Assembly (NCBI GenBank): GCA_002162675.1
Contig: MAAE01000037.1
Span: forward strand, 62,001-126,000
Source: Colwellia sp. 39_35_sub15_T18
GTDB taxonomy: Bacteria > Pseudomonadota > Gammaproteobacteria > Enterobacterales > Alteromonadaceae
DNA length: 64,000 bases
Direction: 5' to 3'
The notes under the pieces were generated by a model. That model was given only the letters and a program-made list of their open reading frames with translations. It ran no database searches and had not been told where the DNA came from. Within the stretch, counting starts at the first letter, position 1. Each line of letters opens with the position of its first letter. Below are positions 8,117 through 15,633 of this stretch, one piece after another. The position numbers and the translations under genes were made by a program.

Positions 8117-8886
8117 ATTGGTACACCACTATGAAATTTAAAGTCTTCATCAGGTGTTGAAATCAGCTCTGCTTCAACGCGACCAAAATGGCGAACACGA
8201 TCACTAATATCTTTACCTGCAATTTGTTCGGCAAGCGCTAAATAATCTTGATAATGACGCGCTTCTGACCTTAATAATGAGATATAAAATTTATTCAAAT
8301 CATCATCTAAATGCGGAGCTAATTTAGCAAAACGTTCACATGATCGCGCCTCAATATAAGCACCGCAAATGAGTTTATCAATTAAGGTTTCAGGTTCATG
8401 TGTTGTAACATGCTTCATCATGCCCTTGGCATAACGTCCGGCAGTAATGCCATCGAAAGGAATATCACGGTTTACCATAATTTCTAACACTTGATAAAAA
8501 TGATGTAACTCTTCTTTTATCAGCAGCACCATTTTATCAATTAAATCTTGGCTATAAAGTGACTTGCCTTGAGTAGAACTGCTTTTCGGTAAGATAGCTT
8601 TGGTTAGGTTATTTTGATTAGCAAGTGATTGTAAATCACCTTTTTTACGATATAAAAAATCTTCATAAGGCTGGAACCATGCTAATAAAACCTGACTACT
8701 TTCTTTATCAACGGCATATTTGCGAATAAGGAACATCGCGGTCTGGGCGGCTTTTAACTCACATGCTAAGTGGTCCCGTAATATTATCGGTAAATTTTCA
8801 GGATTTTTAGCCTCAGTTATCCAAGCATCAGGAGTTGGACACTGTAAAAAAGATAGAATAGGGGTTAATAGTTTCGTCGTCGACAT
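8107..8886 (-). CDS. miaE: tRNA-(ms2io6A37) hydroxylase MiaE
   Basis: Non-haem diiron monooxygenase that hydroxylates the isopentenyl group of 2-methylthio-N6-isopentenyladenosine at tRNA position 37. The sequence closely follows the MiaE family: TPDAWITEAKNPENLP, HLACELKAAQTAM, KEELHHFYQVLEIM, CGAYIEARSCERFAKLA and LRSEARHYQDYL. These supply the Glu and ExxH iron ligands of a ferritin-like four-helix fold. At 259 residues the length is normal. It is monocistronic and convergent with lpxH. Confidence 0.94.
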   Translation of the reverse strand: MSTTKLLTPILSFLQCPTPDAWITEAKNPENLPIILRDHLACELKAAQTAMFLIRKYAVDKESSQVLLAWFQPYEDFLYRKKGDLQSLANQNNLTKAILPKSSSTQGKSLYSQDLIDKMVLLIKEELHHFYQVLEIMVNRDIPFDGITAGRYAKGMMKHVTTHEPETLIDKLICGAYIEARSCERFAKLAPHLDDDLNKFYISLLRSEARHYQDYLALAEQIAGKDISDRVRHFGRVEAELISTPDEDFKFHSGVPITL

Positions 8887-9075
8887 TACTTGAAATTCTT
8901 CATTATAAACAGGTGATAAGTTATTATTTTATCATAGTCATATTATCAAATACGAGGCTATTGACAGAGAAAATTAAATACTAACTAATAACTCAGCTAG
9001 GATACAAGCTTGTATCCTAGCTTGTTCTTGCGAAAAATTTATTAGCTGGTTTTGCAATATATCTGCACTTATCGC

Positions 9076-9723
9076 CTAACCCTCTGTAGCAATGTCCCTC
9101 ATCGCTTGCTCAAAAACGTCCGCTGGTTGGCCACCACTGATCAAGTGTTTATTGTTCACTATAACCGCTGGCACCGAGCTGATCCCCGCTGATTGATAGT
9201 GACTTTGTAATTCACGCACGTCTTGTTCGTATTCATTTGACTCTAATATTTGCTGCGCCCTCTCCTTATCTAAACCCACCTTTTGCGACACGGCGAGCAG
9301 CTGTTGATGATCACTGGGGTTGCCGCTTTCTTTAAAGTACAAGTCGAATAAGGCAAGTTTAAGCTCGGTCTGTTTATCATATTCTTTGGCCCAATGTAGT
9401 AACCTATGGGCATCAAAGGTATTATAAATTCGACCACCACCGCGGTTGCCAAATTCATAGCCAACATCCAATCCTCGTTGCTTGATCATCGCCCTATTCT
9501 GCTCACTTTGCTCAACACTAATAGCATATTTTTCAGTAATGTGTTCGGTGATATCCTGACCTTCTTTGGGCATCTGAGGGTTAAGCTCAAACGGCTGCCA
9601 AGTGATATCCACTGAAATATCAGGCGCCAGTTTAGTTAACGCCTGATGTAAAGACTGATAGCCAATAATGCACCAAGGACAGGAAATGTCGGAGACTATG
9701 TCTAACTTAAGGTGTTTACTCAT
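9076..9723 (-). CDS. DsbA-family oxidoreductase (FrnE-like)
   Basis: Thioredoxin-fold protein of the DsbA/FrnE group, which are cytoplasmic disulfide-active proteins. The N-terminal CPWC motif (DISCPWCIIGYQSL), the QPFELNPQMPKEG segment and the C-terminal cis-Pro loop GISSVPAVIVNN followed by SGGQPADVF are characteristic. There is no signal peptide. ATG 9723 (MSKHLKLDIVSD) is preferred because the family begins there; ATG 9756 would add 11 unrelated residues. The substrate is unknown. 2-Hydroxychromene-2-carboxylate isomerases share the fold but usually lack a CxxC. Confidence 0.88.
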   Translation of the reverse strand: MSKHLKLDIVSDISCPWCIIGYQSLHQALTKLAPDISVDITWQPFELNPQMPKEGQDITEHITEKYAISVEQSEQNRAMIKQRGLDVGYEFGNRGGGRIYNTFDAHRLLHWAKEYDKQTELKLALFDLYFKESGNPSDHQQLLAVSQKVGLDKERAQQILESNEYEQDVRELQSHYQSAGISSVPAVIVNNKHLISGGQPADVFEQAMRDIATEG

Positions 9724-10000
9724 ATTTTTATCACTAACTAGGTATTGGTGACACATCTTAAACTACTTATAGCGATAAAGCTAAACCCTGATATAACGCA
9801 GGATAAAAGGACAGTAGCAGCTACAAAGCTGAGCTAATCAGGCTTATTCACGCCATTAAAACAGATTGATTTTGTTAAAGTTTTAGTTTCTTTTAACTAC
9901 TTTTAATTACTGAGTTAGCAAGTGACATTTACTCTCAAAACCAGCAGTGTAACAACTAACAGGGCGTTGATTAACTTTATGGTGCTCTTAATTTCCACAC

Positions 10001-10600
10001 TTATTTATGATTAAAGTCGCACGGTGTTCCTGCTACTTGAATTACTGACAATTTAATTGCACTGGCAACGCCCTCAGAAGTTTCGGTAGTTTTCATTGCC
10101 CTCGAAAGGTTAATTCCGCCAATGAGTATACCGAGCATAGACCAAGCTTTAGAGGTAAGTTCTTCACTTGAACCTCCAGATAGTCCAATGACTATGAGTT
10201 CGACTATTTCTGTCATTTTATTTTCAAATATGGCATGAGTATCTTCTTTAAAGCGTACAACTTCAGGCGTTAATGAAGCCATTGCACAGCCCGTCTCTAT
10301 ATTTTGGCGATGAGCTTCACCTAAATAATATTCAGTGAAGGCGTCGATCCAATTAGATTGATATTTTTTTTGAAATTCAGGTATTGCCTTAATAACCTCG
10401 TCAAGACCTACCGTTAACGCTATATCAAAAGCCCCTGATTTTGAGCCAAAATGTGAATAGAAAGCACCTGAGGTTACGCCCGCCACTTTAACTAAACCTT
10501 CTATTCCTATTCCAGAAAACCCTGACTTGCGAAATCCACGTCCGACAGCGTCTATCATTCGCTGTTTTGTTTCTGCTTTATCAATACCTTTATGCCGCAT
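10001..10600 (-). CDS. TetR/AcrR-family transcriptional repressor
   Basis: 199 residues. The N-terminal helix-turn-helix at about residues 10-55 reads MIDAVGRGFRKSGFSGIGIEG, VAGVTSGAFYSHFGSK. The C-terminal ligand-binding domain is of the type seen in LmrA/YxaF-like regulators (GCAMASLTPEV). A strong AAAGGTGG ribosome-binding site precedes the ATG. It diverges from the exported protein at 10722, and the shared control region holds three GATC-centred palindromes, so it most likely represses both itself and that gene. The ligand is unknown. Confidence 0.9.
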   Translation of the reverse strand: MRHKGIDKAETKQRMIDAVGRGFRKSGFSGIGIEGLVKVAGVTSGAFYSHFGSKSGAFDIALTVGLDEVIKAIPEFQKKYQSNWIDAFTEYYLGEAHRQNIETGCAMASLTPEVVRFKEDTHAIFENKMTEIVELIVIGLSGGSSEELTSKAWSMLGILIGGINLSRAMKTTETSEGVASAIKLSVIQVAGTPCDFNHK

Positions 10601-10613
10601 AAAACCACCTTTA

Positions 10614-10683
10614 TATAACGATCACTATTTAAATATTGACAAATAGCGATCACTATTTAATAATTTATATAGTGATCATTATA
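10614..10683. promoter_or_regulatory. Triple GATC-centred operator between tetR-like gene and monooxygenase-like gene
   Basis: Three related palindromes are centred on GATC at 10620, 10648 and 10674. They read ATAACGATCACTAT, ATAGCGATCACTAT and ATAGTGATCATTAT. The middle one is an inverted repeat ATAG.GATC.CTAT. Spacing is 28 and 26 bp. They fill the divergent promoter region and are the obvious binding sites for the adjacent TetR-like protein. Each also contains a Dam-type GATC. Confidence 0.75.
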
Positions 10684-10721
10684 TGATGACTACTCTTACA
10701 ACTCAACAGGTGAAAATCATT

Positions 10722-11486
10722 ATGAAAAACAGATCTAAATTGTTAGCAATATCATCTAAATTAATTAAAAAATCTAGCTCAGCGTTATTATTTTTTGTGT
10801 CAGCAACAACATTGAGCCTTAATGTATCAGCCAATAATTCAACGGCAACGGTACATAAAGCTTATGTATACACAGAATTGCAAATATCAGTTCCTTTTGA
10901 AAAGGCACCGTGGCAAAGAATTAATAAAGTGATTAAAAATCAGCCCGGGTTTATTAATAAAACTTGGCTTTCAGGTCTGGGAAATCAATCTGCAGGAGGG
11001 TTCTATACTTTTGATTCAATTGAAAATGCTCAGAAATTCGTAACGAACTATTTTCCAAGCGAAGCAAAAGAACTTGGTGTAGCACTGACGACTCGTGTAT
11101 TTGATGCACTGGCAACAGAAGCGGCTAGTCGTGAAATGAATTCAATACATTATGGTGGGAAATTAGCAAAGGCCCCAGAAGCATTTGTTTATACAGAAGT
11201 ACAGGCGCATGCAATACCATTCAATGTGGTAGTACCTTGGATGAAACGAAATCCTGATCTTAAAAGTCAACCAGGATTTTTGGCCAAAACATGGTTGAGT
11301 GGAATACACACAGGGACTGTTGGAGGACTTTATGCGTTTGACACCATCGAAAATGCGAAAAAATTTACGCTAGAATACTTCCCTGCTATCGCAAAAAACA
11401 TGAATAAAGCATTTTACACTCGTATATTTGACGCAAGAAAAACTGAAGCGGCTAGTCGTGATATGTACTCACCGTTTTATAACTAA
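10722..11486 (+). CDS. Exported protein with two tandem YdhR/ABM-like domains
   Basis: ATG 10722 gives a signal peptide (MKNRSKLLAISSKLIKK, hydrophobic core, cleavage near VSANNS). The mature part consists of two homologous units of about 95 residues, each with QPGF-KTWLSG, GG-Y-FD-IENA-KF--EYFP and TEAASR-M. The compact alpha/beta pattern and the PGF-KTWL motif resemble YdhR-like putative monooxygenases of the dimeric ferredoxin-like (ABM) superfamily, normally cytoplasmic single-domain proteins. The function is not established. It is divergent from the TetR gene and probably under its control; a hairpin terminator follows. Confidence 0.7.
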   Translation: MKNRSKLLAISSKLIKKSSSALLFFVSATTLSLNVSANNSTATVHKAYVYTELQISVPFEKAPWQRINKVIKNQPGFINKTWLSGLGNQSAGGFYTFDSIENAQKFVTNYFPSEAKELGVALTTRVFDALATEAASREMNSIHYGGKLAKAPEAFVYTEVQAHAIPFNVVVPWMKRNPDLKSQPGFLAKTWLSGIHTGTVGGLYAFDTIENAKKFTLEYFPAIAKNMNKAFYTRIFDARKTEAASRDMYSPFYN

Positions 11487-11537
11487 ATGGCTGGGACAAT
11501 ATTGAGCTTAGGGTAAACCTGTAAACAACTCAAACGT

Positions 11538-11587
11538 AAAAATAACAGTTGGCCATCGTTTTGCGATTATAGCCAACTGTTATTTTT
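11538..11587 (+). terminator. Terminator of the YdhR-like gene
   Basis: A perfect 16-bp inverted repeat (11538-11553 with 11572-11587, AAAAATAACAGTTGGC and its complement) lies about 50 bp after the stop and ends in a T-run. It is a strong intrinsic terminator. Confidence 0.85.
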
Positions 11588-11810
11588 AGCTTAGCAAGCA
11601 AGCGCTATATACTTCTGAACCATTCCCCCAAATCGACAAGCTCCTGCCTAAAACTTTTCACGCTAACCTGATGAAAGATAAAGTATAATGCATATCTATA
11701 ATCAGTGAGGTCTTTTTTATAAACAGGAAATAAAAACATATTACTTTTACTTTTAGCAAGATTCGGGTCGAACGAATAAAGTCTGTTCCTTATAGTATTT
11801 ACATCACAAC

Positions 11811-11842
11811 ACATAAACACATAAACACATAAACACATAAAC
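11811..11842. repeat. Four tandem copies of an 8-bp repeat before the SDR gene
   Basis: ACATAAAC is repeated four times without interruption (11811-11818, 11819-11826, 11827-11834, 11835-11842), and the array ends 3 bp before the AGG of the ribosome-binding site. Such short tandem repeats are prone to slippage. Here they would alter the 5' leader or the promoter-to-start distance. The rest of the 11588-11810 stretch shows no convincing gene. Confidence 0.85.
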
Positions 11843-11851
11843 AAGGATTAA

Positions 11852-12616
11852 ATGATGCAAAGATTATTAAACAAAGTAGCCATTGTGACAGGCGCTAGCT
11901 CAGGAATTGGTCGTGCTACAGCAAAATTATTTGCTGTAGAAGGCGCAAAAGTAGTCGTTGCTGCACGGCGACAAGAGGAGTTAGACACGCTGGTAAAAGA
12001 AATCACCCAAGCTGGTGGAAGCGCCATTGCATTAGCTGGTAATGTTATAGATGAAGACTATGCTAAAGCATTGGTCGAGCTTGCACTACAAGAATACGGT
12101 AGCCTTGATATTGCCTTCAATAATGCCGGCACATTAGGTGCTTCTGGCTCAACGCCTGATATAACGCTTGAAGCGTGGAATGATACGATAAATACAAACT
12201 TGACTGGTGCTTTTTTAGGTGCCAAATATCAGATACCTGCCATGTTACAAACGGGTGGCTCTCTAATCTTCACCTCATCATTCGTGGGTTACACTATAGG
12301 AATGCCTGAAAAAGCAGCTTATTCAGCAAGTAAAGCCGGTGTTATTGGCCTTACTAAAGCTCTAGCCACTGAATTTGGATCCCGTTCGATTCGAGTGAAT
12401 GCTTTGGTACCAGGCGGCACTGATACGCCAATGGCGGAAAAGTTTGGCACGGCACCAGAGGTCATTGAATTCGTCAAACAGATACATGCTTTAAAACGTA
12501 CAGCTACACCTGAAGAAATAGCAAAGTCGGCGTTATATCTTGCATCAGATGACTCAAGTTTCACTACAGGCACCGCTATGTTGGTTGATGGCGGCGTATC
12601 TATTAATAAGACCTAA
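11852..12616 (+). CDS. Short-chain dehydrogenase/reductase (SDR) family oxidoreductase
   Basis: Classical NAD(P)-dependent SDR of 254 residues. Motifs are GASSGIGRAT near residues 15-24, NNAGTLG near 90, the catalytic Ser in FTSSFVG and YSASKAG with Tyr and Lys, then VPGGTDTPM and the C-terminal TGTAMLVDGG. The pattern AARRQEE after beta-2 suggests preference for NADP. The substrate is unknown. The first of two adjacent ATG codons at 11852 follows an AAGG site; ATG 11855 is equally possible. It heads a plus-strand run with the Ada-like gene (42 bp downstream). Confidence 0.92.
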   Translation: MMQRLLNKVAIVTGASSGIGRATAKLFAVEGAKVVVAARRQEELDTLVKEITQAGGSAIALAGNVIDEDYAKALVELALQEYGSLDIAFNNAGTLGASGSTPDITLEAWNDTINTNLTGAFLGAKYQIPAMLQTGGSLIFTSSFVGYTIGMPEKAAYSASKAGVIGLTKALATEFGSRSIRVNALVPGGTDTPMAEKFGTAPEVIEFVKQIHALKRTATPEEIAKSALYLASDDSSFTTGTAMLVDGGVSINKT

Positions 12617-12658
12617 ACGAATTTTTGGTTGGCACGATTAAGACAAAAGAGCTAAAAA

Positions 12659-13510
12659 ATGGTTAACAATGAACAGATAAACTATGGTCGTATTGCTGCG
12701 GCAATCGACTATATAAAACTAAACTTCAAAAACCAGCCATCCTTGGATGAAATTGCTGGCGTGGTTGAACTAAGTCCCTTTCATTTCCAGCGATTATTCA
12801 CACAATGGGCAGGCGTTAGCCCCAAAAAATTTATTCAATATTTAGGTATTGAGTATGCCAAGCAGCTTTTAAAAGAAAAGCAATCAACATTGCTTGATAC
12901 TGCGTATGAAACGGGGTTATCGGGAACGAGTCGATTACACGACTTATTTATTAATATTGAAGGAATGACCCCTGGGGAGTTTAAAAATGGCGGTAAGAAC
13001 CTTGTAATCAACTACTGTTTTGCGGAAAGTCCATTCGGAAAGCTGATGGTAGCATCTACAGCTAAGGGAATATGTAACATGTTTTTTGAAGAGGATGAAC
13101 TACAAGCACTGTTCAATCTAAAGTCGCGCTTTCCAAACGCTGAATATCATCAGGTTGTTGATACATTGCAACAAAATGCACTATTTATTTTTCAAAAAGA
13201 CTGGCAACAGCTAGAACAAATAAAGTTACATCTGCATGGCACAAACTTTCAACTAAAAGTATGGGAGACCTTACTAAAAATTCCGTTGGGGGCAATATCG
13301 ACTTATGGTGCGATGGCTAAAAGTATTGATAGACCCAAAGCAGCAAGAGCTGTGGGTACAGCAATAGGTCATAATCCTGTGGCATTTCTCATTCCGTGCC
13401 ACAGAGTCATTCAGGCGAGTGGGAATCTTGGTGGCTATATGTGGGGAGAGACACGCAAGTCGGCCATTATAGGTTGGGAAGCAGCAAAAATGAGTAGTGA
13501 AAATGAGTAG
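12659..13510 (+). CDS. AraC-type regulator fused to O6-methylguanine-DNA methyltransferase (Ada-like, without the N-terminal zinc domain)
   Basis: Residues about 10-110 form an AraC helix-turn-helix pair (IAGVVELSPFHFQRLFTQWAGVSPKKFIQYLG; AYETGLSGTSRLHDLFINIEGMTPGEFK). Residues about 120-275 are a methyltransferase with acceptor Cys247 in IPCHRVI, preceded by the recognition motif RPKAARAVGTAIGHNP. Full Ada has an additional N-terminal Cys4 domain that senses methylphosphotriesters; it is absent here. The protein may therefore both repair O6-alkylguanine and regulate the following oxygenase. Its stop is followed immediately by the next start. Confidence 0.93.
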   Translation: MVNNEQINYGRIAAAIDYIKLNFKNQPSLDEIAGVVELSPFHFQRLFTQWAGVSPKKFIQYLGIEYAKQLLKEKQSTLLDTAYETGLSGTSRLHDLFINIEGMTPGEFKNGGKNLVINYCFAESPFGKLMVASTAKGICNMFFEEDELQALFNLKSRFPNAEYHQVVDTLQQNALFIFQKDWQQLEQIKLHLHGTNFQLKVWETLLKIPLGAISTYGAMAKSIDRPKAARAVGTAIGHNPVAFLIPCHRVIQASGNLGGYMWGETRKSAIIGWEAAKMSSENE

Positions 13511-14229
13511 TGAAAATGAACAATATTATTAAAAAAATAAACGAAGTCGATTGGAGCGACATTGCGATTAAAATGCATAAAAATGGCTATGCCATTGTTC
13601 CTGATTTTTTATCCGATAAGTATTGTGAACATCTTATTGATATGTATGACAATGCTAAAGGCTATCGAAAAAAGGTGGTCATGGAGCGCTATCGTTTTGG
13701 TTTGGGTGAGTATAAATATTTTGATTATCCGCTACCCCATATTGTGCAAGCATTACGAGAAAACCTGTACCCGCCATTAGTTTCTATTGCTAATAGTTGG
13801 ATGCAGATGTTAAGAATTAACCACTTATTTCCTGAGTCCTTTGAAAAATTGCAAGCAGAGTGTCATTCTAATCAGCAATTAAAACCGACTCCATTATTGT
13901 TAAAGTATGGAATAGGTGGATTTAATACCTTACATCAAGATTTATATGGGGAAGTTTACTTTCCTCTGCAAGCAGTATTTATGCTCAATGAGCCAAATAT
14001 TAATTACACGGGTGGAGAATTAGTTCTGACACAACAAACACCACGAGCACAATCCAAAGCCATCGTACTTACTCCTCAAAAGGGCGATATGGTGATTATA
14101 ACTACGCACTTTAAACCTGCGCAAGGAGCAAGAGGCTACCATAGAGTCAATATAAAGCATGGTGTGAGTGAAGTGCATAGTGGTGAACGTCATACCTTGG
14201 GAGTCATTTTTCATGATGCCAAAAGCTAG
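13510..14229 (+). CDS. 2-oxoglutarate/Fe(II)-dependent oxygenase coupled to the Ada-like gene
   Basis: A 239-residue protein with the double-stranded beta-helix signature of 2OG-Fe(II) dioxygenases: HQDLYGE (His and Asp ligands) near residue 145, then GGELVL and GYHRVNIKHGVSEVHSGERHTLGVIFHD carrying the distal His and an Arg for 2-oxoglutarate. It is translationally coupled to the Ada/Ogt-like gene: GTG 13510 shares its first base with the preceding stop, and ATG 13516 is the alternative start. The pairing suggests oxidative dealkylation repair, parallel to AlkB, but this protein is not AlkB itself and its substrate is inferred. Confidence 0.82.
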   Translation: MKMNNIIKKINEVDWSDIAIKMHKNGYAIVPDFLSDKYCEHLIDMYDNAKGYRKKVVMERYRFGLGEYKYFDYPLPHIVQALRENLYPPLVSIANSWMQMLRINHLFPESFEKLQAECHSNQQLKPTPLLLKYGIGGFNTLHQDLYGEVYFPLQAVFMLNEPNINYTGGELVLTQQTPRAQSKAIVLTPQKGDMVIITTHFKPAQGARGYHRVNIKHGVSEVHSGERHTLGVIFHDAKS

Positions 14230-14264
14230 TCTTATATTATTATGTATCCTCCCTGCTCAGTATT

Positions 14265-14279
14265 TATCGATACTCGATA
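14265..14279. promoter_or_regulatory. Candidate upstream activator site for the porin promoter
   Basis: A perfect inverted repeat TATCGA-TAC-TCGATA lies about 155 bp before the -24 element of the sigma-54 promoter at 14436. That distance is typical for enhancer-binding proteins of the NtrC/DctD group. The assignment to the regulator at 21102 is inference. Confidence 0.45.
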
Positions 14280-14435
14280 GTTGATAATTTAAGTGAGTTT
14301 CTACGCACCTTCCCCTTCAAACACGTTTTAGCCTGCATTAACAAAACAAGTAAAAATATTCCCACCACTGTCACATTAAGAAAAAAATTACCTACTACCA
14401 AATAAAATAACAATAAAAATCAATCAGTTATTTTA

Positions 14436-14451
14436 GGTACGGATTATGCTA
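14436..14451 (+). promoter_or_regulatory. Sigma-54 (RpoN) promoter of the porin-TRAP locus
   Basis: AGGTACGGATTATGCT matches the -24/-12 consensus TGGCACGRNNNTTGCW at GG, AC, G, R, T, GC and W, with the obligatory 10 bp between GG (14437-14438) and GC (14449-14450). The start of transcription would be near 14462, about 95 bp before the porin ATG. The rest of the 327-bp gap 14230-14556 holds only AT-rich sequence and the inverted repeat at 14265. Confidence 0.75.
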
Positions 14452-14556
14452 AGTATACTGTGATAAGAAAGTAAAAAATAAGATGAAGATAAATAACACA
14501 TTGCTTTCAGTATTTATCACCCAATTAAAATAATTACACATAAACAGAGAAACAAG

Positions 14557-15564
14557 ATGAAAACAATAATAAAAGGTATGAGTACAGCATCTATGATGAC
14601 TGCCGCGCTGATAAGTACAGCACCGGTATTGGCAGACATTGTGGTCGAAGAAGAATGGGGAAAAGCGCAATTTTATGGGAGCTTAAGAGCATTAGTCACT
14701 AAAGAAAGTGGTAGAGAAAGTGATGTGGCTGATGGTATATCACGCATAGGCCTGAAAGGTCATGTTAACCTTTCAGATGACTGGCAAGGGACATACCGAC
14801 TTGAAGGGCGCGTAGTATTAGACGACGGTGAAATTTTTAGTGATGCTAACGACTTCCATAAGCGTATTACTTATATTGGCTTAAAAAACAAAGAAGTTGG
14901 TGAAATTAGATTAGGCAAACAATATTCACCCCATTATTTATGGACCATTTTGCCCATTGATATTACTTTTCATAATCCAAGGCACTATAACATTCGTTGG
15001 AATGCTAGCGAAAATTCATCCATTCGTGAAGCCAATTCAGTGGCTTACTTCTCACCATCGTATAACGGGTTAAGTTTTGGTGTATTGACTGAAATTGATG
15101 GCGGCGATAGCCAAAGCTCTGGCGTTGATAGCTATAATATTGCGGCTAAATATAAAATAGGCTCATGGCAAATTGGCGTGTCTTATTTTGATCGCAGTGA
15201 TGATACCCGTATTAACGATGCCATTAAGCCTGATGCCGATACTTTTGCAACAGCGATTCAATATAAAGCCAATAGCCACAAAGTGGTTTTCCGTTATCAA
15301 AATGAAGATATCTCTGATGACAGTGATTTTACCACCATTGGTGCTTATTACGCCTATACTTTTGAGTCAGGAATCACACCACAATTTAGAATTTATAACC
15401 TAGATAATGGTGTTATTGACGGTTTCCAAACAGCTATTGGCGTCACCAAAAAATTCAATAAGTATGGTGAAGTATTTATCGACTATACCAATTATGACGA
15501 CGATGCCGCGACGCTAAAAAAACGTGATGATGACGTTACTGTCGGTATAAAAATATCTTTCTAA
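14557..15564 (+). CDS. Outer-membrane porin (Gram-negative general porin family)
   Basis: 335 residues with an N-terminal signal peptide (MKTIIKGMSTASMM..., cleavage after VLA). Beta-barrel features follow: alternating aromatic/hydrophobic strands, YGSLRALVT, GRLG-type segments (EIRLGKQYSPHYL), IQYKANSHKVVFRYQNED, and the terminal aromatic DVTVGIKISF required for barrel assembly. The barrel would admit small solutes to the periplasm. Placed directly before a TAXI-TRAP transporter and behind a sigma-54 promoter, it is probably the outer-membrane entry for the same substrate. The substrate itself cannot be read from sequence. Confidence 0.9.
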   Translation: MKTIIKGMSTASMMTAALISTAPVLADIVVEEEWGKAQFYGSLRALVTKESGRESDVADGISRIGLKGHVNLSDDWQGTYRLEGRVVLDDGEIFSDANDFHKRITYIGLKNKEVGEIRLGKQYSPHYLWTILPIDITFHNPRHYNIRWNASENSSIREANSVAYFSPSYNGLSFGVLTEIDGGDSQSSGVDSYNIAAKYKIGSWQIGVSYFDRSDDTRINDAIKPDADTFATAIQYKANSHKVVFRYQNEDISDDSDFTTIGAYYAYTFESGITPQFRIYNLDNGVIDGFQTAIGVTKKFNKYGEVFIDYTNYDDDAATLKKRDDDVTVGIKISF

Positions 15565-15633
15565 GATATTAATAACTTATTTTAAGCAAATACATTATCT
15601 TTATATATAAAAATTAGTATTTTGGAGAATATC

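Noticed and set aside
11605-11844. 79-codon frame on the minus strand starting MFMCLCVYVFMC
   Set aside because: Its start is made by the ACATAAAC repeat array and the rest shows no protein-like pattern.
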